A stretch of DNA of 64,000 nt from the NCBI GenBank assembly GCA_934481385.1, contig CAKSPD010000001.1, forward strand, positions 358,538 through 422,537, given 5' to 3'. The DNA comes from an uncultured Oscillospiraceae bacterium. Its GTDB lineage: Bacteria > Bacillota > Clostridia > Oscillospirales > Ruminococcaceae. Below, piece by piece: positions 1-7,990 of this stretch; within the stretch, counting starts at the first letter, position 1; the number at the start of each line of letters is the position of its first letter. Position numbers and translations under genes: made by a program. The notes under the pieces were generated by a model. The model searched no databases. It saw only the letters and a program-made list of their open reading frames with translations, and had not been told where the DNA came from.

Positions 1-627
1 TCAATAATGAACTGTCCGCATATCATAAAATCAGAAGTAAGCGAAATGGATTTGGGAAAAGGAAGTGTCACGATAAGTGCTGAAATAGATAACAGCCTTT
101 TCTATAAGATACTCGGAGAAAAAACAGGAATAGAAATCGAAAGTGAAAGTGATTTGTTCCCTGTTCTGCTTGAACTCAACAGAATAAAAAATGAATACAA
201 ACGCTTTGAACCTGCTCTTGCTGAACTTGAGGCAACAGGATATGGAATAGTTATGCCCGAAATGGAAGAACTTTCCCTCGAAGAACCAAAAATCATAAAA
301 CAGGGCGGAAAATACGGCGTCAAGCTCAAAGCCTCTGCACCGTCAATACATCTTATGAAAGCAAATATAAATACAACAGTAAGCCCCATTGTAGGTACGG
401 AACGTCAGAGCGAAGAACTTATACATTATCTTCTTGAAGGATTTGAAGAAAATCCCACTAAAATATGGGAAAGCAATATATTCGGAAAATCTTTGCATGA
501 ACTTGTCAACGAGGGTCTTCACAGCAAGCTTTACAAAATGCCCGCTGATGCAAGAATGAAACTTCAGGAAACGCTTGAACGTGTCATAAATGAGGGCTGT
601 TCAGGACTTATATGCTTTATATTATAA
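1..627 (+). CDS. spoIVA: Stage IV sporulation protein A, 3' part (SpoIVA)
   Basis: The reading frame is open to the left edge, so this is the C-terminal ~208 residues of a larger protein; the ATG at 7 is probably internal. The sequence resembles the C-terminal region of SpoIVA, the ATPase that forms the basement layer of the spore coat around the forespore. The very end (GCSGLICFIL) matches the conserved SpoIVA tail needed for membrane anchoring through SpoVM. The N-terminal P-loop ATPase part lies outside the window. Family assignment is from recognition of the C-terminal pattern. A strong terminator follows the stop codon, so this gene ends its transcription unit. It indicates that the organism belongs to an endospore-forming lineage. 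Confidence 0.85.
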   Translation, partial: SIMNCPHIIKSEVSEMDLGKGSVTISAEIDNSLFYKILGEKTGIEIESESDLFPVLLELNRIKNEYKRFEPALAELEATGYGIVMPEMEELSLEEPKIIKQGGKYGVKLKASAPSIHLMKANINTTVSPIVGTERQSEELIHYLLEGFEENPTKIWESNIFGKSLHELVNEGLHSKLYKMPADARMKLQETLERVINEGCSGLICFIL

Positions 628-632
628 AAATC

Positions 633-658
633 AAAGGCGGATTTTTTCCGCCTTTTTA
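633..658 (+). terminator. Intrinsic terminator after spoIVA
   Basis: A perfect 9-bp stem, AAAGGCGGA (633-641) with TCCGCCTTT (647-655), a TTTTT loop and a T-rich tail. It starts 6 bases after the spoIVA stop codon. Confidence 0.9.
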
Positions 659-679
659 TCATGAAAAATAATAATAAGA

Positions 680-708
680 TTGATTTCTGTAAATAATTGT
701 GATATAAT
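680..708 (+). promoter_or_regulatory. Sigma-A-type promoter for the UDP-sugar pyrophosphorylase gene
   Basis: TTGATT (680-685), 17-base spacer, TATAAT (703-708), with an extended -10 (TGA directly upstream). The gene starts at 745 behind a GAGGAGG ribosome site. Confidence 0.8.
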
Positions 709-744
709 AAAAACAATACTATTTTTGAGGAGGAATTTTTTTAT

Positions 745-1962
745 ATGAATTACAAAGAAGCTCTTGATAAACTCAATTCCTGTAAACAGGAACATGTTTT
801 AAAATATTATAATGAGCTTTCTGATGAAGCTCAGAAAAATCTCTTGTCACAGATTGAAAAACTTGATTTATCACTTCTGAAATGTTTCGGTCAGGAAAAT
901 ATTTCCGAAAAAAGAGGAAATTTCAAACCTCTCGGAGCTGTTACTATAAATGAAGTCAAAGAAAGATATGATGAATTTTCAAAAGCCGGTATAAAGGCAA
1001 TCAGAAACGGAAAAGTTGCTGCTGTTCTTCTGGCAGGCGGACAAGGTACAAGACTCGGATTTGAACACCCAAAGGGAATGTTCAATATCGGCATCAATAA
1101 GGAACTTTACATCTTTGAATGTCTAATAAACAACATAAAATCCACTGCTGAAAGGGCAGGGGCATGGATTCCGCTTTATATTATGACAAGCGAAACAAAC
1201 AATGCTGAAACTGTTCAGTTCTTTGAAGAACATAACTACTTCGGATACAATAAGGATTATGTAACATTTTTCGTTCAGGATATGGCTTTTGCCGTTGATG
1301 AAAACGGTAAAATAATTCTTGAGGAAAAGGATAAAATATTCCTCTCCCCTAACGGCAACGGTGGCTGGTTCTCATCTATTGCAAAAGCCGGACTTCTGGA
1401 AGAAATCAAAAACAAAGGTATCGAATGGATTAATGTTTTTGCCGTTGACAATGTTCTTCAGCAGATTGCTGACCCTGCTTTCATAGGTTCTGTAATCTGT
1501 TCTGAATGTGAATCAGGAGGAAAAGTTGTAAGCAAGGCTTCACCGAATGAAAAAGTAGGTGTACTGTGTCTTGAAAATGACAAGCCTTCAATTGTTGAAT
1601 ACTATGAAATGACTGATGATATGATTCACAGACTTGAACCTGACGGAAGTCTTTCATACAGATACGGCGTTATTCTTAACTATCTTTTCAGAACTGACAA
1701 GCTTGAACAGATTATGAACAATAAGATGCCTGTTCATATTGTAAAGAAAAAAGTAAATTGCCTTGACGAAAGCGGAAACACTGTAAACAAGGAAGTATTC
1801 AAATTTGAAACGCTTGTACTTGATATGATTCATATGCAAAAAAGCTGTCTTCCATATGAGGTTGAAAGAAATCACGAATTTGCACCGGTCAAAAATGCAG
1901 AAGGTGTTGATTCTGTTGATACTGCAAGAAATCTCCTTATTGAAAACGGTATAGAAATATAA
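745..1962 (+). CDS. UDP-sugar pyrophosphorylase, UDPGP (UAP1-like) family
   Basis: A 405-residue cytoplasmic nucleotidyltransferase of the UDPGP family, which makes UDP-sugars from UTP and a sugar 1-phosphate. The nucleotide-binding signature LAGGQGTRLG with the following PKG lies at residues 96-111. Downstream blocks typical of the eukaryotic-type UDP-N-acetylhexosamine pyrophosphorylases are present: a PNGNGG block and a VDN...ADPAFIG block. This is not the common bacterial GalU/GlmU type. Substrate (GlcNAc-1-P or Glc-1-P) cannot be told from sequence alone. The start has a strong GAGGAGG site 8 bases upstream. The gene has its own promoter and ends in a 12-bp hairpin, so it is probably monocistronic, with possible read-through into the ABC genes. 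Confidence 0.85.
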   Translation: MNYKEALDKLNSCKQEHVLKYYNELSDEAQKNLLSQIEKLDLSLLKCFGQENISEKRGNFKPLGAVTINEVKERYDEFSKAGIKAIRNGKVAAVLLAGGQGTRLGFEHPKGMFNIGINKELYIFECLINNIKSTAERAGAWIPLYIMTSETNNAETVQFFEEHNYFGYNKDYVTFFVQDMAFAVDENGKIILEEKDKIFLSPNGNGGWFSSIAKAGLLEEIKNKGIEWINVFAVDNVLQQIADPAFIGSVICSECESGGKVVSKASPNEKVGVLCLENDKPSIVEYYEMTDDMIHRLEPDGSLSYRYGVILNYLFRTDKLEQIMNNKMPVHIVKKKVNCLDESGNTVNKEVFKFETLVLDMIHMQKSCLPYEVERNHEFAPVKNAEGVDSVDTARNLLIENGIEI

Positions 1963-1964
1963 AT

Positions 1965-1992
1965 AAAACAGACGGAGAAATCCGTCTGTTTT
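1965..1992 (+). terminator. Hairpin terminator/attenuator before the ABC exporter genes
   Basis: A perfect 12-bp stem, AAAACAGACGGA (1965-1976) with TCCGTCTGTTTT (1981-1992), closed by a GAAA tetraloop. The final T residues are inside the stem and no longer T-tract follows. Only 20 bases separate it from the ABC gene start, so some read-through probably feeds the ABC operon; I see no separate promoter there. Confidence 0.7.
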
Positions 1993-2012
1993 ACGGAGGA
2001 ATATAAAAATTT

Positions 2013-3740
2013 ATGAAAAGAGTACTGATATATCTTAAAAATTACAAAAAACAGCTTATACTCGGGCCGTTTTTCAAACTTCTTGAAGCCATATTTGAAC
2101 TTATAGTTCCCGTTGTAATGGCTAAAATTATTGACAATGGTATAGGAAACAATGATACAGGATATATACTTAAAATGGGCGGAGTTATGGTAATTCTTGG
2201 AATATGCGGACTTCTTTTTGCCCTTGTATGCCAATACTTTGCATCACAATGTGCTTACGGATTTGGAACGGATTTGAGAAAGTCCCTTTATGAACACATA
2301 AACACACTTTCATACAGCAGTATCGACAAGTTCGGAACTTCAACGCTCATAAACAGAATTACAAACGATACAAATTCTGTTCAGACAGGTGTAAATATGT
2401 TCATTCGTCTTGCATTCAGAGCACCTTTCCTTGTAGCAGGTGCAATTGTTGCATCAATGCTTATAGATTTGAAACTTTCAATAGCATTTCTTATTATAAC
2501 ACCGATTATATCATTTATAATATATGCTGTAATGAGCAGAACTATTCCGCTTTACAAAAAAACTCAGCAGAAACTTGATAAAACTGCTACTCTCACAAGA
2601 GAAAATCTTGAAGGTACAAGAGTTATCAGGGCTTTTTCACATCAGGAAGATGAAATCAAAAATTTCAACAAAGCCTGCAATGACCTTTCCGACAATGCAA
2701 TTCTCGCCGGAAAAATATCATCAGTTTTAAATCCTGTAACCTTTATGGTAATGAATCTCGGTATTGTTGCTATAATATATTTCGGAGGAATACGTGTTGA
2801 TGGCGGAAGTATAACTCAGGGTGAACTTACTGCATTTATAAACTATATGACACAGATTCTTCTTGCACTTGTGGTTCTCGCAAACCTTATTGTAACATTC
2901 ACAAAGGCAATTGCATCTGCAAACCGTATAAAAGATATTTTTGAATGTAAAAATGAAATCATTTCAGGAAATCTTGATTCTGTTGATAAAAATGCTGAAA
3001 ACTCCATTGAATTTGAAAATGTTTCTTTCAGATATAATGGTGCAGGTGACAATTCACTTGAAAATATTACATTTAAAATCAGAAAAGGCGGTATGCTTGG
3101 AATTATAGGCGGTACGGGAAGCGGTAAATCTACTCTCTCCGCACTTATTCCACGATTTTATGATGCGGATTCAGGAAACATAAAAATATTCGGCAGGGAT
3201 ATTAAACAGTATGATACTGATTTTTTACGAAAAATCGTAGGAAACGTTCCGCAGAAAGCTGTATTGTTTACCGGTACAGTACGTGAAAACATGCAACTTG
3301 CTGATGAAAATGCTACTGATGAGGAAATTATAAAAGCTCTTAAAATCGCTCAGGCTTGGGAATTTGTTGAAAAGCTCCCCAGAAAGCTTGATACAATAAT
3401 ATCTCAGGGAGGAAAAAATCTCTCTGGCGGTCAGAAACAGCGTATTTCAATTGCAAGAGCATTTATAGGAAATCCTGAAATTGTAATTCTTGATGACAGT
3501 ACAAGTGCCTTAGATTATGCAACAGACCTTGCTTTCAGAAAAGCAATAAAAGAAAATCTCAGGGATACCACAGTAATTATGATTTCACAGCGTGCAACAT
3601 CTCTTAAAGATGCTGACAACATAATTGTTATGGACGACGGAAAAGCTGTCGGAACAGGGACTCATGAAAATCTTCTTGAAAACTGTGAGGTTTACAAGGA
3701 AATTTACAGCTCTCAGCTTAACAGCAAGGAGGATAAATAA
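2013..3740 (+). CDS. Heterodimeric ABC exporter subunit with degenerate catalytic site
   Basis: A 575-residue half-transporter with an N-terminal six-helix ABC exporter membrane domain (about 15-310) and a C-terminal nucleotide-binding domain. Walker A is GGTGSGKS (366-373), the signature is a canonical LSGGQ (470-474), and Walker B is VILDD (491-495). The catalytic glutamate position is Asp495 and the H-loop histidine is Gln526 (MISQR). This is the known arrangement of the degenerate half of BmrC/D- or TM287/288-type heterodimers. The partner starts 2 bases after the stop and complements these defects. The substrate is unknown; multidrug or lipid-linked export is the family norm. The ribosome site is GGAGGA at 1995-2000. 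Confidence 0.9.
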   Translation: MKRVLIYLKNYKKQLILGPFFKLLEAIFELIVPVVMAKIIDNGIGNNDTGYILKMGGVMVILGICGLLFALVCQYFASQCAYGFGTDLRKSLYEHINTLSYSSIDKFGTSTLINRITNDTNSVQTGVNMFIRLAFRAPFLVAGAIVASMLIDLKLSIAFLIITPIISFIIYAVMSRTIPLYKKTQQKLDKTATLTRENLEGTRVIRAFSHQEDEIKNFNKACNDLSDNAILAGKISSVLNPVTFMVMNLGIVAIIYFGGIRVDGGSITQGELTAFINYMTQILLALVVLANLIVTFTKAIASANRIKDIFECKNEIISGNLDSVDKNAENSIEFENVSFRYNGAGDNSLENITFKIRKGGMLGIIGGTGSGKSTLSALIPRFYDADSGNIKIFGRDIKQYDTDFLRKIVGNVPQKAVLFTGTVRENMQLADENATDEEIIKALKIAQAWEFVEKLPRKLDTIISQGGKNLSGGQKQRISIARAFIGNPEIVILDDSTSALDYATDLAFRKAIKENLRDTTVIMISQRATSLKDADNIIVMDDGKAVGTGTHENLLENCEVYKEIYSSQLNSKEDK

Positions 3741-3742
3741 TT

Positions 3743-5485
3743 ATGTGGAAAACCCTTAAACGTGTAATGTCATATGCAAAACCTTATAAACATTACTTTA
3801 TATTCACTGTAATATTTGCTCTTACGGGTGTATCACTTTCACTTGCAGTTCCTATATTTATAGGAAAGGCTGTTGACTATGCAAAGGGAAAAGGAACTGT
3901 TGAATTTGACGGACTTATAAAAACTGCTCTTTTTCTCGGAATAATCGTTCTTGCAAGTACGCTTTTCCAGTGGTTTATGTCACTCTGCACAAACAAGCTT
4001 GCTTATCTCACAATACGTGATATAAGATGTGATATATTCGCAAAACTTGAAAGAGTTCCCGTAAAATATATAGACAGCAAGACAAAAGGTGAACTTACAA
4101 GCCGAGTAATCAATGATATTGAAATTATATCTGACGGACTTCTTCAGGGATTTGCACAGCTTTTCAGCGGTGTTGTAACAATAATCGGAACTATTATATT
4201 TATGATGATTATAAATATCAAAATCAGTCTTTTTGTAATAATTCTCACACCTCTTTCATTCCTTGTTGCCTCAAAGATAACAAAACTTACTCATGATACA
4301 TTCGTGAAACAGTCAAAATTAAGAGGCGAAATGGTCAGCCTTACCGAAGAAATGGCAGGAAGTCAGAAAATCGTAAAGGCTTTTGTCTATGAAAAACGTG
4401 CTGAAGAACGTTTTGACAAGATAAACCGTGAATTTGGAAAAGTCGGTGCTAAAGCAACTTTCTATTCATCTCTCACTAACCCGACTACAAGATTCGTAAA
4501 CGGTCTTATATACACAACTGTCGGTGTAACAGGTGCATTAAGTGCATTGGGAGCTGTCGGATTTATCGGTGTTATTTCTGTCGGAGAACTTACAAGTTTT
4601 CTTGCATATGCTAACCAGTATACAAAACCGTTCAACGAAATATCAGGAGTTGTTGCAGAACTTCAGAACGCTGTATCATCAGCAGAAAGAGTTTTTGCTG
4701 TTCTTGATGAAGAAGAAGTTCCTGATGATTCACAAAAGGAAACTCTAATTGAATGTGACGGAAATCTTAAATTTGAAAACGTTAAATTCTCATATGTTCC
4801 TGAAGTTCCGCTTATAGACAATTTCAGCCTTGATGTAAAAAGCGGTCAGAAAATTGCTATTGCCGGCCCTACCGGCTGCGGAAAAACTACTGTTATAAAT
4901 CTTCTTCTCAGATTTTATGACATTCAAAGCGGAAAAATATCAATTTCCGGAAAGAATGTAAACGACATCACAAGAAACAGCCTCCGCCGTACTTTCGGAA
5001 TGGTTTTGCAGGAAACATGGATTTTTACCGGTACAGTAAGGGAAAATATAGCTTACGGAAAACCTGATGCATCACTTGATGAAATCATAAAGGCATCAAA
5101 AGCTGTTTATGCTCATGGCTTTATAAAAAGACTTCCTGAAGGATATGATACCGTTATAAGTGATAACAGCGGTCTTTCGCAGGGACAGAAACAGTTAATC
5201 TGTATTGCAAGAATTATGCTTATGAATCCTCCTTTGCTTATTCTTGATGAAGCTACAAGCAGTATAGACCTGCGAACCGAACAGCAGATTCAGAAAGCTT
5301 TTGAAAAGCTCATGAAAGGCAAAACAAGCTTTATTATTGCTCACCGACTCTCTACTATAAGAAATGCTGATGTTATTCTTGTTATGAAAAGCGGTCACAT
5401 TCTTGAACAGGGTAATCACGAACAGCTCATTAAAAACGGCGGTTTCTATGCTGAACTCTATAACAGTCAGTTTATTGAAGTGTGA
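3743..5485 (+). CDS. Heterodimeric ABC exporter subunit with catalytic Glu/His
   Basis: A 580-residue half-transporter with a membrane domain (about 15-315) followed by a nucleotide-binding domain. Walker A is GPTGCGKT (375-382), Walker B is LLILDE (498-503) with catalytic Glu503, and the H-loop has His534. The signature is LSQGQ rather than LSGGQ (478-482). Paired with the upstream subunit this gives one consensus and one degenerate ATP site, as in known heterodimeric exporters. The ribosome site AAGGAGG sits inside the end of the upstream gene, suggesting coupled translation. The 3' end overlaps the convergent glycosylase gene by 19 bases, and no terminator separates them. Confidence 0.9.
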   Translation: MWKTLKRVMSYAKPYKHYFIFTVIFALTGVSLSLAVPIFIGKAVDYAKGKGTVEFDGLIKTALFLGIIVLASTLFQWFMSLCTNKLAYLTIRDIRCDIFAKLERVPVKYIDSKTKGELTSRVINDIEIISDGLLQGFAQLFSGVVTIIGTIIFMMIINIKISLFVIILTPLSFLVASKITKLTHDTFVKQSKLRGEMVSLTEEMAGSQKIVKAFVYEKRAEERFDKINREFGKVGAKATFYSSLTNPTTRFVNGLIYTTVGVTGALSALGAVGFIGVISVGELTSFLAYANQYTKPFNEISGVVAELQNAVSSAERVFAVLDEEEVPDDSQKETLIECDGNLKFENVKFSYVPEVPLIDNFSLDVKSGQKIAIAGPTGCGKTTVINLLLRFYDIQSGKISISGKNVNDITRNSLRRTFGMVLQETWIFTGTVRENIAYGKPDASLDEIIKASKAVYAHGFIKRLPEGYDTVISDNSGLSQGQKQLICIARIMLMNPPLLILDEATSSIDLRTEQQIQKAFEKLMKGKTSFIIAHRLSTIRNADVILVMKSGHILEQGNHEQLIKNGGFYAELYNSQFIEV

Positions 5486-6279
5486 TTTCTGATATAATGA
5501 AAAAGATACTGCTGTGCAATTCCGCCGAATGATTTAAGATATTCAGGGAAACCCTCCGGATAGTATTTTTCAAGAACCCTTTTAATCCAGACATCTATCG
5601 GAAAGGCTTCTGTACGGTACATTCCGAAAAGCAGTACACATTCTGAAACTTTTTTTCCAACCCCCTTGATTTTCATAAGCTCATTACGGGCTTCATCAAG
5701 GGGCATTTTTTTTATCTCATCAAGATTTATTTCTCCTGATGATACTTTCTGTGATGCATCAATTATATATTTCGCACGAAATCCGCTTTTAAGATAATCT
5801 ATGCTTTCAGTCGTTTCAGATGCAAGCTCATCGACTGACGGAAAATGTCCGTAATGACTAAAAAGTCTGTCTATAATAAGCTTTATTCTCGGAATATTGT
5901 TATTCTGGGATATTATAAATGAAAGCAGTGTTTCCCATGAATCCTGTTTCAAAAGTCTTATTCCTCCTGCAAATTCACATGCTTTCTTTAAAGTTTCATC
6001 ACGGCAGAACATTTCTTTAAGTTTTCCGTAATCTGTGTTAAGGTCAAAATATTCCGTCCACTTTTCAAGAAAATCACTTTCACTTGTATTATGGAATATA
6101 AAATAATCATCTTTCTTTGATATTGTCAGACTGTCATTCAGAAAAAATCCGCTGTATGTGCAGTCATACTCTGAGAGAACTTTTTTCCAGCGGAATGCCT
6201 GTCCGCAGTCAAGAGTTTCATCAAGGTCAAAATCCTCCTGCCAAAGAATTATATTATTACCGTCTTTTTTATACTTCAT
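5467..6279 (-). CDS. 8-oxoguanine DNA glycosylase, OGG1-type (HhH-GPD)
   Basis: A ~270-residue DNA base-excision repair glycosylase. An OGG-type N-terminal domain is followed by the helix-hairpin-helix GPD fold. The hairpin IKGVGKKVSEC carries the expected catalytic lysine (second K of GKK), and the catalytic aspartate is in FPIDVW. The predicted reaction is removal of 8-oxoguanine with associated AP-lyase activity. The longest frame begins at a GTG (6288), but a GAGG site 8 bases upstream of the ATG at 6279 makes that ATG the better start. The gene is convergent with the ABC operon and overlaps it by 19 bases. Confidence 0.88.
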   Translation of the reverse strand: MKYKKDGNNIILWQEDFDLDETLDCGQAFRWKKVLSEYDCTYSGFFLNDSLTISKKDDYFIFHNTSESDFLEKWTEYFDLNTDYGKLKEMFCRDETLKKACEFAGGIRLLKQDSWETLLSFIISQNNNIPRIKLIIDRLFSHYGHFPSVDELASETTESIDYLKSGFRAKYIIDASQKVSSGEINLDEIKKMPLDEARNELMKIKGVGKKVSECVLLFGMYRTEAFPIDVWIKRVLEKYYPEGFPEYLKSFGGIAQQYLFHYIRNHTSIN

Positions 6280-6354
6280 ATAAAACACCTCTTGATTTTT
6301 TAATTAGATTATACTAAAATATATATTATAATGCAAGAGCAAGGAGAGATTTTT

Positions 6355-7248
6355 TTGAGAAAAATTCTGAGAATTATTACACTTTTATCCGTATTTGCTA
6401 CAACAGGGTGTGCGGAAAATATTTCAAATTCTGTTCCGGCTGAAACAGTTTTGCAGACTACCGGAATTATAACCGAAGCTGTTATTACTGAACCTGCTCC
6501 CGAAAAACTTGTAACTGTTTCTGAAAACAAATACATATATGACAATGCAAAAATACTTTCGCAGGAAGAATCCGATGAATGCAATAAATATGCCGGCTGG
6601 ATAAATTCAAAGCTTATGCTGAATACTGCTGTTGTTACTTCAAACAAGCTTAACGGACTTTCTCCCGAACAGTATGCTGAAAAATGCTATAATGATATAT
6701 TTCAGGGTATGGGCAGTGGTATGATAATACTTATAAACAACGATACAAACAAGGATTATATCTACAAGCATGGTACTGTTTCAGCTTATATAACTGAAAA
6801 AACTGAAAAAGATGCTTTTTTCTATGCAACAAAAAGTATCGTTTCAGGTGATTACAAATCAGGAATTACTGAACTTCTTTCACTCGCTGAAAACTGTCCG
6901 AAACATATTTTTGATAACGGAAATGCTTTCAGTGATGAACAGATTATGGAATTTGAAAGCACTCTTGAAATGCGTTCAGATACAAATGCTTTCATTATAA
7001 CTACAAATAATATCACTGAAAAGAGTAATGCTGACCTTTCAAAAGATTTTTATAAAAGATATTCAGGTGACGAAAAAGGTTTTAAAATGCTTTATATTGA
7101 CAAAAAACTCGGTGAGGCTCTTGTTGCCGATGATTCCGGAATCAAAAATTCAGATGAAATAACAAAGCTCATAAAAGCAAATGATTATTATGGTGCTGTA
7201 AATGCTTATTTCAGAACAATTGGTATCACTCCCGAAATCAGTTCTTAA
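6355..7248 (+). CDS. Lipoprotein with TPM (Psb32/TLP18.3/MOLO-1) domain
   Basis: A ~297-residue secreted lipoprotein. I chose the TTG at 6355: AAGGAGA (6341-6347) precedes it by 7 bases, and the protein then begins with a classical signal peptide (RKILRIITLLSVFA) ending in a lipobox-like TTGC at Cys19. The ATG at 6331 overlaps a TATAAT (6327-6332) that may be the -10 box, so it may lie upstream of the transcript. The mature protein contains a TPM-type domain (YIYDNAKILSQEE, then GMGSGMIILINND and a YIYKHG block) and a second, weaker half. TPM proteins are membrane-associated and of poorly defined function. No partner gene is evident. Confidence 0.75.
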   Translation: MRKILRIITLLSVFATTGCAENISNSVPAETVLQTTGIITEAVITEPAPEKLVTVSENKYIYDNAKILSQEESDECNKYAGWINSKLMLNTAVVTSNKLNGLSPEQYAEKCYNDIFQGMGSGMIILINNDTNKDYIYKHGTVSAYITEKTEKDAFFYATKSIVSGDYKSGITELLSLAENCPKHIFDNGNAFSDEQIMEFESTLEMRSDTNAFIITTNNITEKSNADLSKDFYKRYSGDEKGFKMLYIDKKLGEALVADDSGIKNSDEITKLIKANDYYGAVNAYFRTIGITPEISS

Positions 7249-7317
7249 TTTTTTATGAAATATCCACAAATATCACTTTTGAAAATATTCGTAATTATAG
7301 AAATTTGTAAAAAACTA

Positions 7318-7346
7318 TTGAATAATTGCGTATAATATGATATAAT
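7318..7346 (+). promoter_or_regulatory. Sigma-A-type promoter for the HD hydrolase-GH13 operon
   Basis: TTGAAT (7318-7323), 17-base spacer, TATAAT (7341-7346), with an extended -10 (TGA). A second TATAAT at 7331-7336 lies inside the spacer. The start codon is at 7377 behind CGGAGG. Confidence 0.8.
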
Positions 7347-7376
7347 CTGTTTGATAACATTACGGAGGTTCTTTTT

Positions 7377-7964
7377 ATGACTGCTAAAGAAGAATTTATA
7401 AAAATTTATACTGAAAACATTAAAAGACCCGGTTCGGATAAACTCCTTGAATATCTGAAATCAAATTCAAGCGACTTTTTTACTGCCCCTTCAAGCACAA
7501 GATACCATGGTTCTTATGAGGGCGGGCTTGTTGAACACAGTCTTAATGTTTATCACTGTCTTGTTGACTATCTTAACCGCAACCGAACTAAAGAACTTTA
7601 TCAGATGGATTACAGCAATGAATCAATTGCAATCGTTGCACTTCTCCATGACGTCTGCAAGATAAATTTCTATACTGTTGATTACAGAAATGCTAAAAAT
7701 GAACAGGGTATATGGGAAAAAGTCCCGTATTACAGAATTGATGATAAACTGCCGTATGGTCATGGCGAAAAATCTGTTTATATTATTTCAAGCTATATGA
7801 AGCTCAGCCGTGAAGAATCCTTTGCTATACGCTATCATATGGGTTTTTCCGGTATTGAAGATAAAAATACTATCGGCAGAGCTTTTGAAATGTTTCCGCT
7901 TGCTTTCGCTGTAAGTGTTGCCGATATGGAGGCATCTTATTTCCTTGAGGGCAGTGAAAACTAA
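7377..7964 (+). CDS. HD-domain phosphohydrolase
   Basis: A 195-residue cytoplasmic metal-dependent hydrolase of the HD superfamily. A histidine in GGLVEHSLNVYH (His54) and the HD pair in LLHDVCKI (His91-Asp92) are the metal-ligand positions. The overall pattern resembles the HD domain of YhaM-type 3'-5' exoribonucleases, but the OB-fold nucleic-acid domain is missing, so a nucleotide-phosphate substrate is equally possible. It is first in a two-gene unit with the GH13 gene, 26 bases apart. The start is supported by GGAGG at suitable spacing. Confidence 0.8.
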   Translation: MTAKEEFIKIYTENIKRPGSDKLLEYLKSNSSDFFTAPSSTRYHGSYEGGLVEHSLNVYHCLVDYLNRNRTKELYQMDYSNESIAIVALLHDVCKINFYTVDYRNAKNEQGIWEKVPYYRIDDKLPYGHGEKSVYIISSYMKLSREESFAIRYHMGFSGIEDKNTIGRAFEMFPLAFAVSVADMEASYFLEGSEN

Positions 7965-7990
7965 TATACAAACTGGAGGTCTATTTATTT

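Noticed and set aside
6331..6354. ATG 6331 as start of the TPM lipoprotein
   Set aside because: It overlaps a TATAAT likely to be the -10 box, has no ribosome site, and would hide the signal peptide; TTG 6355 is better supported.
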